A DNA stretch of 64,000 nucleotides from Ahaetulla prasina (taxonomy: Eukaryota > Chordata > Lepidosauria > Squamata > Colubridae). The stretch lies in assembly GCF_028640845.1 (NCBI RefSeq), contig NC_080539.1, positions 369,372,233 through 369,436,232 on the forward strand. The letters run 5' to 3'. Numbering within the stretch: the first letter of the stretch is position 1; each line of letters begins with the position of its first letter. Positions 51,991 to 63,356 of this stretch are shown here, in pieces. The notes under the pieces are model-generated. The model did not search any database, was not told the DNA's origin, and saw nothing but the letters and a program-made list of their open reading frames with translations. Made by a program: the position numbers and the translations under genes.

Positions 51991-52520
51991 CACCGTTATT
52001 ACTTTGTAAGTAACTCAAAAGGGTCCTTGAGTGGCTCAGACTGCTAAGACAGTCTGTTATTAACAGCAGCTGCTTGCAATTACTGCAGGTTCAAGTCCCA
52101 CCAGGCCCAAGGTTGACTCAGCCTTCCATCCTTTATAAGGTAGGTAAAATGAGGACCCAGATTGTTGGGGGGGCAATAAGTTGACTTTGTATATAATATA
52201 CAAATGGATGAAGACTATTGCTTGGCATAGTGTAAGCCGCCCTGAGTCTTCGGAGAAGGGCGGGATATAAATGCAATTTTTTTTAAAAAATGGCAAACGC
52301 ACCTAATACTCCTTCCTTTCTCCCCTATTTTCCTCACAGCAACAATCCTGTGAGGTGGATCAGATTGAAAGAGAGTTACTGGCCCAAAGTCGCCCAGCTT
52401 GTATGCCTAAAGTTAGATTGTAGAACTACAATTCACTGTCTCCTGGTGATTGGCCCAGTCACCCAACTGGCTTTTGTGCCTAAAGTGGGACTAGAACTCC
52501 CAGTCTCCTAGTGATTAAGC
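51991..52520 (-). mobile_element. CORE-type SINE split by another SINE
   Basis: GTAAGTAACTCAAAAGGG on the left and CACCTAATACTCCTTCC, CAATCCTGTGAGGTGG, CCAACTGGCTTTTG on the right match the head part of 8470-9125. The sense SINE at 52024-52280 interrupts it. Confidence 0.78.
52024..52280 (+). mobile_element. tRNA-derived SINE, sense
   Basis: CTTGAGTGGCTCAGACTGC head, AGGTTCAAGTCCCACC B box, shared body, GGAGAAGGGCGGGATATAAA tail. Confidence 0.88.
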
Positions 52521-52554
52521 TTAATGTGAACCGCTCCAGTCTTGATTGCAGAAA

Positions 52555-52780
52555 ATAAAATTTTAAATTTTTATACCGCCCTTCTCCCGAAGGACTCAGC
52601 CAGAAATAAAATACAAGATATATACAATATACAATTAAAAGGAATTAAAATATAGCAATTACTAAACGGCTGATAGTTAAAAATGAATTTAAAATTTAAA
52701 ATATTAATAAAACCCCAATATAAAATCAAACTATTATGCCAGTCTGTCTTAGCAGTCTGAGCCACCAGAGGCCCAAAATC
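52555..52780 (-). mobile_element. L2-like LINE/SINE 3' UTR fragment
   Basis: TTTTTATACCGCCCTTCTCC, then an AT-rich antisense stretch like 54560-54780, ending in a SINE head piece GTCTGAGCCACCAGAGGCC. Confidence 0.55.
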
Positions 52781-53009
52781 CCAAAAGCTTCAACCAAAAA
52801 CTGTCTACTATTGACCTCACCCCATTCCTAAGAGATCTATAAGAGGCGTGCATAAGAGCACCAGTGTGCCTACCGTTCCTGTCCTATTGTGTCCTTTCGT
52901 TATATCCAGTTAATATAGTTATTACATACTCATATATATGCTTACATATTGTATAGTTATTACATGCTCATGCTTATATATACTGTGTGACAAAATAAAT
53001 AAAATAAAA

Positions 53010-53175
53010 TAAAAACTGGCCCAGCTGGCTTTCTTGCCTAAGGCAGAACTAGAACTCTCCGTCTCCTGGTGATTGGCCCAAAGTCACCCAGCTGGCTCTC
53101 GTACCTAAGGCGGGACTAGAACTCACCATCTCCTGGTGATTGGCCTGGTGCCTTAATCACTTGGCCAAACTATGC
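53010..53175 (-). repeat. Two units of the 67-bp CORE-SINE repeat
   Basis: AACTGGCCCAGCTGGCTTTC and TGATTGGCCCAAAGTCACCC, spaced about 67 bases, ending in a SINE head (CCTTAATCACTTGGCC). Confidence 0.8.
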
Positions 53176-53209
53176 TCTTATTATCTTTTTATTAGGTGGT
53201 AGTTTATAC

Positions 53210-53306
53210 CAGTGTTTTTCAACCTTGGGGAACTTTAAAATCATTGCTGGCTGGAGAGTTCTGGGAATTGAAGTCCATAGAAAGTTGCCAAGGTTGAAGA
53301 ACACTG
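53210..53306. mobile_element. Short foldback hAT-type MITE
   Basis: CAGTGTTTTTCAACCTTGG ... AAGGTTGAAGAACACTG, flanks GTTTATAC and GTTTAGAG. The 450 bases after it (53307-53754) are unrecognised. Confidence 0.75.
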
Positions 53307-53754
53307 GTTTAGAGATTATTGGACCTAAATTCAGCCCGGTAGGTGCCAGATCTGGTAAATAATGCCAGACTGAAGTTGGAATTCAGCCATTCTGAATATT
53401 AAACTGCCCGTCCTCTTAAAAAAATCTCCAAAGGTGAACAATTTACAACCTCTAGATGTCGAATCTTTCATGGATATTCAGCTCTTGCCATCAGAAAACC
53501 TTTCCTATATTTAAAGTAAATCTAAACCAGCTCCTCTATTTCATGTCAAGTCATCTTTCCTGTAGGCCCAACGTCTCAAGATCCAAAGTAGCTTCTTCTT
53601 AGGACTGAACATAGAGACCTCTTGAATGTCACCTGCTTCTCAGCTCTTTAATCCTCTTTTGATCTTCTGCACAGGATCCCAACTTCTCGCTAGACTTCAA
53701 ATTCCCAGGATCACAGTTTCAGTAACACGACGGGACTGAGTCTTCAGTAAGCCA

Positions 53755-54470
53755 GGGCATAATGTGAAGTGATAATAAGCGTGACGTGATGGCACCTTTA
53801 AATTTGTGAGGCCACAGCTGGAATACGGCGTTCAGTTCTGGTCGCCACAAGGCAAAAAAGACGTTGAGACCCTGGAACAGGAGTGTGAAACTCAATTTCA
53901 TTGAAGGCCACGTCAAGGTTGTGTTTGACCTGGGCGTGGCCACCTGTGGTGGCCAAGTGCTACGGCAGGACTTCCCTCAGACTCTTCCTCACTCTCATTA
54001 TAATCTCCTTCCTTCCTTCCGTCCTTCCTTCCTTCCTCCTCCCTCCCTCCCTGCTTCCCTTCTCTCCTCCCTCCCTTCCTTCCATCCTTCCATTCTTTTC
54101 TTCTTTTTCCTTCCCCTCTTTCCTTCTTTTTCCTTCCTTGCTCTCTTCCCATCTGTCCTTCTTCTTCTTTCCTCTTTCCTCTTTCCCTTTCTCCTTTCCT
54201 GGCCCTTCTTGCATGCTCAAATGCAAAAGGGGAAACAGTTCTCCTTTTGTTTTGTTTTGAGTTTGTTTTGATAGCCCTCTGCCAGCAAAAATGGAGCACA
54301 CGACCTCCCCGAGCTCCATTTTCACTGGCAGAAGCCCCGCCGGCCGTTCCTTTGCTGTTTCCAGGCTGGGCCTGTGGGCCAGATCTAAGCACCCCGGCCC
54401 ATAGCCCAAAATCAGCCCACAGGCCTTGAATTTGACACCCTGCCCTAGAAAGAGTGCAGAGAAGAGCAAC
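53755..54470 (+). mobile_element. CR1-like LINE fragment split by a hAT element
   Basis: GAGGCCACAGCTGGAATACG and AAAGACGTTGAGACCCTGGA at the left, TAGAAAGAGTGCAGAGAAGA at the right: adjacent codons of CR1 (RPQLEYGVQFW, then LERVQRRA). Confidence 0.85.
53878..54442. mobile_element. hAT-type element, TSD CCCTGGAA/CCCTAGAA
   Basis: CAGGAGTGTGAAACTC ... GAATTTGACACCCTG inverted ends, with one mismatch in the 8-bp flanks. A 240-base CTTCC-rich tract fills its left half. Confidence 0.85.
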
Positions 54471-54471
54471 C

Positions 54472-54545
54472 AAGATAATAATATAATATAATATAATATA
54501 ATATAATATAATATAATATAATATAATATAATATAATATATTTAT
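54472..54545 (+). repeat. (ATAAT)n microsatellite
   Basis: AATAATATAATATAATATAAT run of about 70 bases. Confidence 0.97.
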
Positions 54546-55016
54546 TATTTATTTATTTATTATTTAAATTTTTATACCGCCCTTCTCCCGAGGGACTCAG
54601 GGCGGTTTACAGCCAGATAAAATGACAGTACTATTACAAAATAAATACTATTAAAATACCACTAAAAAACTTATTCAAATTGGCCGCAATTAAAATTTAG
54701 CAAATAATAAAACCCATTAAAAACCCATTCAAAACCCATTTAAAACCCCTTAAAAACCCACGAATTTAAAAAACTAATCCAGTCCTGCGCAGATGAACAA
54801 ATAAGTTTTAAGCTCGCGACGGAAGGTTCGGAGGTCCGGAAGTTGACGAAGTCCTGGGGGGAGTTCGTTCCAGAGGGCGGGAGCCCCCACAGAGAAGGCC
54901 CTTCCCCTGGGTGTCGCCAGACGACACTGTCTCGCTGACGGCACCCTGAGGAGTCCCTCTCTGTGAGAGCGCACGGGACGGTGAGAGGTATCCGGTAGCA
55001 GTAGGCGGTCCCGTAC
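54546..55016 (-). mobile_element. L2-like LINE 3' end, antisense
   Basis: TTTATACCGCCCTTCTCC to GTAGGCGGTCCCGTAC. The minus strand encodes RQCRLATPRGRAFSVGAPAL and WNELPPGLRQLPDLRTFR, the C-terminus of the element at 55397-57042. Confidence 0.85.
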
Positions 55017-57715
55017 AACAGAGTTGGAAGGGACCTTGGAGGCCTTCTAGTCCAACCCCCTGCCCAGGCAGGAAACCCTACACCATCTCAGTCAGATGGT
55101 TATCCAACATCTTCTTAAAAATTTCCAGTGTTGGAGCATTCACAACTTCTGCAGGCAAGTCGTTCCACTTAATTGTTCTAACTGTCAGGAAATTTCTCCT
55201 TAGTTCTAAGTTGCTTCTTTCTTTGATCAGTTTCCACCCATTGCTTCTTGTTCTACCCTCAGGTGCTTTGGAGAATAGCTTCACTCCCTCTTCTTTGTGG
55301 CAGCCCCTGAGATATTGGAACACTGCTATCATGTCTCCCCTAGTCCTTCTTTTCATTAAACTAGACATACCCAGTCCCTGCAACCGTTCTTCATATTGGT
55401 GCTGGCCACTCAGGAGGTGACACGAGGCTGGCTCCAGGCAATTACAAGTGCTTCTTTGGTGGAGGGAGTCTTCCCGGCCGCCTTGAAAGAGGCGGTGGTG
55501 AGACCCCTCCTCAAGAAGCCGTCCCTGGACCCGGCTGTTTTAGGTAATTATCGTCCGGTCTCCAACCCGCTCGCGAAGGTTGTAGAGAGTATGGTGGCAT
55601 ATCAGTTTCTACACCTGGATGAAACTGTCTATCTAGACCTGCTCCAGTCCGGCTTCCGCCCGGTTACAGCACTGAGACGGCTTTGGTCGCAGGATGATCT
55701 CTGAGGGCCAGGGATAGGGATGTTCCTCTGCCCTGGTCCTGTTAGACCTCTCAGCGGCTTTTGATACCATCGACTATGGTATCCTGCTGCGCCGATTGGG
55801 GATTGGGAGTGGAGGCACCGCTTATCGGTGGTTCTCCTCCTATCTCTCCGATCGGTCGCAGACGGTGTTGACGGGGGCAGAGGTCGGCCCGCGCCTCACT
55901 TGTGGGTGCCGCGGGGTCGATCCTCTCGCCTTTGTTCAACATCTATATGAAGCCGCTGGGTGAGATCATCAGTGGCTTCGTGTGAGGTACCAGCTGTACG
56001 CTGATGACACCCAGCTGTACTTTTTCACACCGGCCACCCCAACGAAGCTATCAAGTGTTGTCCCGGTGCTTGAGGCCGACGGGTCTGGATGGGGAGAAAC
56101 AGGCTCAAGCTCAATCCTCCAAGACAGAGTGGCTGTGGATGCCGGCATCCCGGTACAGTCAGCTGAGTCCTCGGCTGACTGTTGGGGCGAGTCATTGGCC
56201 CCGATGGAGAGGGTGCGCACTTGGGCGCCCTCCTGGATGAACGGCTGTCTTTGGAAGATCATTTGACGGCCGCTCCAGGAGAGCTTTTACCAGGTTCGCC
56301 TGGTGCGCCAGTTGCGCCTTTCTAGACCGGGATGCCCTATGCACGGTCACCACGCCTCGTGACGTCTCGCCTGGATTACTGCAATGCTCTCACATGGGGC
56401 TCCTTGAAGGGCATCCGGAGGCTGCAGTTAGTTCAGAATGCGGCTGCTGGTTATAGAGGGAGCCCTCGTGGCTCCTGTGATGACACCTATCCTGCGCAGA
56501 CTGCACTGGCTACCTGTGGCCTTCCGGTGCGCTCAAGGTGTTGGTAACCACCTTTAAAGCGCCCATGGCATAGGGCCGGGTTATCTACGGGACCGCCTAC
56601 TGCTACCGAATACCTCTCACCGACCTGTGCGCCTCACAGAGAGGGACTCTCAGGGTGCCGTCAGCTAGACAGTGTTGCCTGGCGACGCCCAGGAAGGGCC
56701 TTCTGTGGGGCTCCCACCTCTGGAACGAACTCCCCAGGACTCCGCCAACTTCCGGACCTCCGAACCTTCCGTCATGAGCTTAAGACGATTTATTCACCTG
56801 TGCAGGACTGGCTTAGATTTTAGATTTTAAATTTAGATTTTAAATTTATAGATTTTTAAATTTACAAGGGTTTAAATTTGGTTTTAAGATTTATATTTCT
56901 ATTTTTTAATATTTGGCATTAGAATAAGTTTTTTAATAGTTATTTTAATTGTATATAAATGTTTTATGTGCCTGTGAACCGCCCTGAGTCCTTCGGGAGA
57001 TAGGGCGGTATACAAATTTGAATAAATAAATAAAAATAAAAAATATGTTTTAGCCTCCAGTCCTCTAATCATCTTTGTTGCTCTTCTCTGCACTCTTTCT
57101 AGAGTCTCAACATCTTTTTTATATCGTGGCGACCAAAACTGGATGCAATATTCCAAGTGTGGCCTTACCAAGGCATTATAAAGTGGCACTAACACTTCAC
57201 GTGATCTTGATTTTATCCCTCTGTTGATGCAGCCTACAATTGTGTTGGTTTTTTTTGGCAGCTGCTGCACACAACTGGCTCATATCTAAATGGTTATCCA
57301 CTAGGACTCCAAGATCCCTCTCACAGGTACTACTATTGAGCAAGGTACTACATATACGGTACCGGTGCATTTTGTTTTTTTTGCCTAAATGTAGAATCTT
57401 ACTTTTTTCACTGTTGAATTTCATTTTGTTAGATAGCGCCCAATGTTCAAGTTTGTCAAGATCTTTCTGTAATTTGAGCCTATCTTCTGGAGTGTTGGCT
57501 ATTCCTGCCAGCTTGGTGTCATCTGCATATTTGATGAGTTCCCCATCTATCCCCTCGTCCAAGTCATTGATGAAGATGTTGAAGAGTACTGGGCCTAAAA
57601 CAGAGCCTTGGGGTACTCCACTGCGTACTTCCCTCCATGTGGATGTAGTTCCGTTGAGGACTACACGTTGAGTGCGGTTGGTCAGCCAGTTACGAATCCA
57701 TCTGGTGGTATGGTT
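55017..57715 (-). mobile_element. CR1-like LINE split by an L2-like LINE
   Basis: Antisense CR1 in two parts: 55017-55396 (3' end and C-terminus) and 57047-57715 (upstream part, with YADDTKLAG coding near 57530 and GLRTEPW-like sequence). They join within the KTYEERLQ codons when the insert is removed. Confidence 0.9.
55397..57042 (+). mobile_element. 5'-truncated L2-like LINE inside CR1
   Basis: About 1.65 kb, sense. It encodes, with frameshifts, [36 protein letters not shown] and the catalytic YADD at 55997-56008. It ends GAACCGCCCTGAGTCC, GATAGGGCGGTATAC and AATAAATAAATA. ATAT at both edges may be the target duplication. The 3' hairpin is shared with 13980 and 54546. Confidence 0.88.
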
Positions 57716-57732
57716 GATGATTAGGGGTGATG

Positions 57733-58018
57733 ATGATTAGGGGACTGGAGTCTAAAACATATGAAGATCGGTTGCAGGAACTGGATACGTTTAGTTTAAT
57801 GAAAAGAAGGACTAGGTGGGAGACATGATAGCAGTCTTCCAATATCTCAGGGGCTGCCACAAAGAAGAGGGAGTCAAGCTGTTCTCCAAAGCACCTGAGG
57901 GTAGAACAAGAAGCAATGGGTGGAAACTAATCAAGGAGAGAAGCAACTTAGAACTAAGGAGGAATTTCCTGACAGTTAGAACAATTAATCAGTGGAACAA
58001 CTTGCCTCCAGAAGATGG
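57733..58018 (+). mobile_element. CR1-like LINE fragment, head-to-head with the previous
   Basis: ATTAGGGGACTGGAGTC start, then [20 protein letters not shown] and RTINQWNNLPPE. Breaks off at AGAAGATGGTACACTGG. 58019-58204 is unassigned. Confidence 0.88.
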
Positions 58019-58204
58019 TACACTGGAAGTGGGCAGAGCAAAAGCCAATATTGGGTGGGACTACCCCTTTCTCATTGCCCGCCCCCCGGAAACTGGAAGC
58101 GGGGAGGAGCAAGATAGATTCCACCGAGGGTGGGGTAGCTGTTTGCAAAGCTGACTGCTGGGATAGACACAGGAAGTGCTCAACATATGGCTGTTTGTTT
58201 AAGG

Positions 58205-58345
58205 ATGGTTCAGATTTATGACAGTGCTGAGAAAGATGCTCCAATATTTGAGGGGCTGCCAAAAAGAAGAAGGGGATCAAATTATTCTCCAAAGCACCTG
58301 AAGGCAGGACAACAAGCAGCGGGTGGAAACTTATCAAGGAGTGAA
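58205..58345 (+). mobile_element. CR1-like LINE fragment
   Basis: GCTCCAATATTTGAGGGGCTGCC, KAPEGRTTSSGWKLI-like coding, diverged, running into the TCTTC tract. Confidence 0.75.
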
Positions 58346-58510
58346 GCAGTCCCTCTCTTCTCTTCTCTTCTCTTCTCTTCTCTTCTCTTCTCTTCTCTTC
58401 TCTTCTCTTCTCTTCTCTTCTCCTCTCCTCTCCTCTCCTCTCCTCTCCTCTCCTCTCTTCTCGCCTCCCTTCTCTTCTTTTCCCTTCTTTTCCCTTCTCT
58501 TCTCTTCCAC
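58346..58510 (+). repeat. (TCTTC)n/(TCCTC)n microsatellite
   Basis: About 165 bases, first TCTTC then TCTCC units. Confidence 0.97.
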
Positions 58511-58514
58511 TTTC

Positions 58515-59775
58515 CCCAGCCTCAGAACCGCCTTCAGAAAAAGGGAAGTATGCAGTGGAGTACCCCAAAGCTCTGTTTTAGTCCCAGTACTCTTCAACAT
58601 CTTCACCAATGACCTGGACGAGGGGATAGATGGGGAACTCATCAAATTTGCAGATGACACCAAGCTGGCAGGAATAGCCAACACTCCAGAAGATAGGCTC
58701 AAGATACAGAAGGATCTCGACAGACTTGAACATTGGGCGCTATCTAACAAAATGAAATTCAACAGTGAAAAAAGTAAGGTTCTACATTTAGGCAAAAACA
58801 ACAAAATGCACAGGTACAGTATATGTGGTACCTCCCTCAATAGTAGTAACTGGGAGAGGGATCTTGGAGTCCTAGTGGACAACCATTTAGATATGAGCCA
58901 GCCGTGTGCAGCAGCTGCTAAAAAAGCCAATGCAGTTCTGGGCTGCATAAACAGAGGGATAGACTCAAGATCACGTGAAGTGTTAATACCACTTTATAAT
59001 GCCTTGGTAAGGCCACACTTGGAATATTGCATCCAGTTTTGGTCGCCACGATGTAAAAAAGATGTTGAGACTCTAGAAAGAGTGCAGAGAAGAGCAACAA
59101 AGAGGATTAGGGGACTGGAGGCTAAAATATATGAAGAACGGTTGCAGGAACTCAGTATGTCTAGTTTAATGAAAAGAAGGACTAGAATTGACATGATAGC
59201 AGTGTTCCAACATCTCAGGGGCTGCCACAAAGAAGAGGGAGTCTGGTGGCCTCTGGTGGCTCAGATTGCTAAGACAGTCTGTTATTAACACAGCTGCTTG
59301 CAATTACTGTAGGTTCAAGTCCCACCAGGCCCAAGGTTGACTCAGCCTTCCATCCTTTATAAGGTAGGTAAAATGAGGACCCAGATTGTTGGGGGCAATA
59401 AGTTGACTTTGTATATAATATACAAAAGGATGAAGACTATTGCTTAACACAATGTAAGCCGCCCTGAGTCTTCGGAGAAGGGCGGGATATAAATGCAAAA
59501 AAAAAAGGGAGTCAAACTATTCTCCAAAACACCTGAGGGAAGGACAAGAAGCAACAGCTGGAAACTAATCAAGGAAAGAAGCAACTTAGAACTAAGGAGG
59601 AATATCCTGATAGTCAGAACAATTAATCAGTGGAACAATTTACCTCCAGAAGTTGTGAACACTCCAACACTGGAAATTTTTAAGAAGATGTTGGATCGCC
59701 ATTTGTCTGCAATGGTGTAGGGTTTCCTGCCTGGGCAGGGGTTGGACTAGAAGACCTCCAAGGTTCCCTTCTAAC
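58515..59775 (+). mobile_element. CR1-like LINE with reverse-transcriptase core, split by SINE
   Basis: The longest CR1 reading frame here. Encodes VPVLFNIFTNDLDEGIDGEL, the catalytic FADD at 58647-58658, LEHWALSNKMKFN and [14 protein letters not shown], continuing to HKEEGV at 59242. The SINE at 59243-59505 follows, then the ORF end resumes ([17 protein letters not shown]) to the GACCTCCAAGGTTCCC tail. The apparent 321-residue frame starts in translated TCTTC repeats and is not a natural N-terminus. Confidence 0.92.
59243..59505 (+). mobile_element. tRNA-derived SINE inside CR1
   Basis: GGTGGCTCAGATTGCTAAG head, GGTTCAAGTCCCACCAGG B box, GAGAAGGGCGGGATATAAAT tail and poly-A. GGGAGTC repeats on both sides. 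Confidence 0.9.
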
Positions 59776-60224
59776 TCTGTTATTATTATTATTACTAAGA
59801 TGAGTCTTCACATCATGTGTCCAAAGTAGGATCATTTGAACCTTATCATCAATGCCTTGAGGGAGAAACCTGACTTGATTTGTTGGCATAATAAGAAAGG
59901 TAAATAATACGAAGGAAAAACAATTAGGTGCCCTGAAGTCTAGTCCTAACCTCACAGGTTGTCCCATTTTCTCCTCTAGCATCTTCAGGCTGGACTCTTC
60001 AGTCTCCTCCCTAGGGCTTTCTGCTGATTGGCCAGGGAGCATAGGCCACACCCCTTCATAACAGGCAGCTTGTACAAAGCTTTGCTCTCCCTCCTCACCT
60101 GTTCCTTCTCAGCCTCTGGAGGCTCCTCAGCTCTTATCTATATGAGATGGACCTCCAGTTTCCAATTTGAAGTGGAGCTTTCTGCCTTAACCAGTAAGGA
60201 AGTGGATTTTATGCTAGGGTTGGG
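59776..60224. other. Unassigned sequence
   Basis: About 450 bases without recognised repeats; GGCCACACCCCTTCATAAC near 60045 is LTR-like in composition but not enough to call. Confidence 0.4.
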
Positions 60225-60558
60225 ACCTTTCTCTCTTTCTCTCGTTTTTCCTCTTTCCTTCTCTCTCTCACACACATACATCTCTCTCTTTTTCTCTCTC
60301 TCTCTCTCCTTCTCTCTGTTTTTGTCTCCTTCTCTCACTTTCTCTTTCTCTCTTTCTCTCTTTCTCTCCTCTTTCTGTTTTTCTCTCCTCTTTTCTCTCT
60401 CTCTCGCTTTCTCTCTCCCACTTTTTCTTCCTCTTTCTCTCTCTTTCTCTCTTTCTTTCTCTCTCTCTCTCCCTGTTTTGTCTCTTTCTCTCACTTTCTC
60501 TCTCACTTTCTCTCTTTCTCACTTTCTCTCCTCTTTCTGTTTTTCTCTCCTCTTTTCT
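60225..60558 (+). repeat. CT-rich microsatellite
   Basis: CTCTCTTTCTCTC units with CACACACA near 60268; a second tract at 60717-60808. Open frames are repeat translation. Confidence 0.95.
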
Positions 60559-60716
60559 CTATTGATATTGATATATTGATCATCAATTGTGTTGTAAATG
60601 TTGTACTTTGATGAACGTATCTTTTCTTGTATGTACACTGAGAGCATATGCACCAAGACAAATTCCTTGTGTGTCCAATCACACTTGGCCAATAAAAAAT
60701 TCTATTCTATTCTATT
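60559..60716 (+). mobile_element. 3' end of 41304-44811-type LINE, sense
   Basis: TTGATATATTGATCATCAAT through CCAATCACACTTGGCCAATA and AAAAATTCTATTCTATTC. Confidence 0.9.
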
Positions 60717-60808
60717 CTATTCTCTCTCTCTCTCTTTCTCTCTCTTACTTTTTCTCTCCCACTTTTTCTTCCTCTTTCTCTCTCTTTCTTTCTCTCTCTC
60801 TCTCTTTT

Positions 60809-61447
60809 AACCCAGGGGAGGGAGGGAGGTTAGAACCAGTCAGAGGTTGTGGGGTGGTGGTTTTTGTTTTGTTTTGTTTGTTGGACTCTTTTCAAAAGCA
60901 GAGACCGCATACATTTCTGCGGCTGGCAAGAAACGCCGAGCTCTCCGACGTCCAGAGTGAAAACAGAAAGTCCTGATGATTTTTGTCTCCCTGTTGCCTG
61001 CCTTTTGTCTCGAAACCCAGCGCGCCCCATTTGCATCGGTGTGCGAGAAGCGATGAGTTCCCAAAACCGCCAAAGCTTCGCTCGGAGGTAAGTACCAGTC
61101 TTTCAAAGTGTCATTTAGCAGAGAAGGAACAGCGGGACGGAGTTAGAAGCAGCAGAAGGGAATGATATGGCTTTTTTCTGACGTCGGAGAGCAACAGGGA
61201 GATTAATTGCTAGGGCCCATTTTTTTAGGTCCTGAGCGAAGAGGTGGGGCTGGGGGTTCAAGGACTGGCGGATGGCTACAGGCAAGACTTCACCACAACT
61301 CCTGTTTTGCAGAGCTGGCCAAGGCCATGTTTGCCATCATAAACCGACAGCTCTCTTACGATCCCTCCTGACACTTTCCAAACCTACCGGTTAATGTCCT
61401 GCATGCAGGGCAATAGAAATATTTTTGTTGGGGTGTTTATAATAATA
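60809..61447 (+). other. Single-copy-looking stretch with a possible first exon
   Basis: No known repeat. It includes a GC-moderate block 60890-61100 that ends in a consensus splice donor (see 61053-61087). The rest is unassigned. Confidence 0.4.
61053..61087 (+). CDS. Candidate short first coding exon
   Basis: ATG at 61053 begins MSSQNRQSFAR and is interrupted in phase 2 by CGGAG|GTAAGT, a full-consensus donor. The preceding 150 bases are not repetitive. I do not recognise the protein, and no partner exon is seen before the window ends. In mammals, as I recall, PLPP2 is the next gene 3' of MIER2, but this peptide does not resemble its known N-terminus. It may be a chance match. Confidence 0.2.
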
Positions 61448-62160
61448 ATAACAGAGTTGGAAGGGACCTTGGAGGTCTTCTAGTCCAACCCCCTGCCCAG
61501 GCAGGAAACCCTACACCATCTCAGACAGATGGTTATCCAACATTTTCTTTAAAAATTCCAGTGTTGGAGCATTCGCAACTTCTGCAGGCAAGTTGTTCCA
61601 CTTATTGATTGTTCTAACTGTCAGGAAATTTCTCCTTAATTCTAAGTTGTTTCTCTCCTTGATTAGTTTCCACCCATTGCTTCTTGTTCTGCCCTCAGGT
61701 GCTTTGGAGAATAGCTTGACTCCCTCTTCTTTGTGGCAACCCCTGAGACATTGGAACACAGCTATCATGTCTCCCCTAGTCCTTCTTTTCATTAAACTAG
61801 GCATACCGAATTCCTGCAACCATTCTTCATATGTTTTAGCCTCCAGTCCCCTAATCATCTTTGTTGCTCTTCTCTGCACTCTTTCTAGAGTCTCAACATC
61901 TTTTTTACATCGTGGTGACCAAAACTGAATGCAATATTCCAAGTGTGGCCTTACCAAGGCATTATAAAGTGGTATTAACACTTCACGTGATCTTGATTCT
62001 ATCCCTCTGTTCATGCAGCCCAGAACTGTATTGGCTTTTTTGGCAGCTGCTGCACACGGCTGGCTCATATCTAAATGGTTGTCCACTAGGACTCCAAGAT
62101 CCCTCTCACAGGTACTACTACTGAGCAAGGTACCACATATGCAGTACCTGTGCATTTTGT
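61448..62160 (-). mobile_element. CR1-like LINE, intact C-terminal frame
   Basis: A single 214-residue frame from [20 protein letters not shown] to [12 protein letters not shown] on the minus strand, close to 39728-40440. Both end at the same KNKMHRY point on the 5' side. Confidence 0.92.
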
Positions 62161-62518
62161 TTTAGAGACAAAGGATGTGAGGGGGGTTTATTTCCCCAAT
62201 GAAGAATGTTGCTGAAAGAAACAAAGAGCGTGTTAGATCGAGAGAAGAGTTGAGAGAAGAGAAATGCATCTGATGAGGGGAGCTCCAGGTCACAAAACTT
62301 TCTGCTTTGGAATAAAGTCGATTTAAGCTTAAAAAGGTGCTATCAGACATCTCCTGGTTCCTTTGGGGCACCGTAGACTAAAACAACTCTCCTTTGACAA
62401 TGAAGAGAAAGGGATTTTAATCAGGAATGGATGAGGGTGTAAGAATCTGCAGTCAAAAGACCTAGTTCTGTTTTAAAAAAAGAATTCATTCTCATTGAGA
62501 GAATAGTAGCTTTACAGC
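62161..62518. other. Unassigned sequence
   Basis: About 360 bases with no recognised repeat or coding signal; a degraded foldback MITE half follows at 62519-62600. Confidence 0.45.
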
Positions 62519-62610
62519 AGGGGGTATCCAACTTCGGCAACTTTAAGACTGGTGGACTTCAACTCCCAGAATTCCCCAGCCAGCATGGGGAATACAGCCC
62601 TGCCTTAGAG

Positions 62611-62745
62611 CAGGGGTCTCCAACCTTGGCCCCTTTAAGACTTGTGGACTTCAACTCCCAGAATTCCTCAGCCAGCTTTGCTGGCTGAGGGACTCTGGGA
62701 TTTGAAGTCCACAAGTCTTAAAGGGGCCAAGGTTGGAGACCCCTG
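62611..62745. mobile_element. Foldback hAT-type MITE, TSD CCTTAGAG
   Basis: A 135-bp palindrome CAGGGGTCTCCAACC ... GGAGACCCCTG with exact duplication CCTTAGAG (62603-62610, 62746-62753). Confidence 0.93.
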
Positions 62746-62778
62746 CCTTAGAGGGTACATTAGAGGTCAGCTATTCAA

Positions 62779-63130
62779 CGTGGTGGCTCAGTGGCTAAGA
62801 TGCTCAGCTTGTCGATCGAAAGGCCGGCAGTTCAGTGGTTCAAATCCCTAATGCCGCCGTGTAACGGGGTGAGCTCCCGTTACTTGTCCCACCTTCTGCC
62901 AACCTAGCAGTTCGAAAGCACGTCAAAAATGCAAGTAGAAAAAATAGGGACCACCTTTGGTGGGAAGGGAACAGCGTTCCGTGCGCCTTGGCGTTGAGTC
63001 ATGCCGGCCACATGACCACGGAGATGTCTTTGGACAGCGTTGGCTCTTCGGCTTTGAAACGGAGATGAGCACCGCCCCCTAGAGTCAGGAACGACTAGCA
63101 CGTATGTGCGAGGGGAACCTTTACTTTTAC
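62779..63130 (+). mobile_element. Sauria-type SINE, TSD CTATTCAA/CTGTTCAA
   Basis: Second copy of the 38612-38968 family: GTGGTGGCTCAGTGGCTAAG head, GGTTCAAATCCC B box, GAGTCAGGAACGACTAGCAC, tail CCTTTACTTTTAC. Confidence 0.9.
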
Positions 63131-63356
63131 CTGTTCAAGGCTGAAATCTTTCAATTGCACAGTTTGTGTCCAAACTCCTGGTCTTAAATGATCAATATGG
63201 GCCAGTCCTTCTCCTACTCTCAGGCCAACCCACCTCACAGGGTTTTTGTGATGGGGAAAATAGGAGGGGGAAGCTATGTTAGATATATTCTCCGCCATGA
63301 GCTTGTAAAAATAATAAAGGCGAGATACAATTAACTGTTTAGTTTAGCATCACATT

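Noticed and set aside
58323..58560. N-terminal part of a 321-residue frame fused to CR1 reverse transcriptase
   Set aside because: The first 70 or so residues are translated TCTTC repeats; the natural CR1 ORF starts far upstream and is truncated here.
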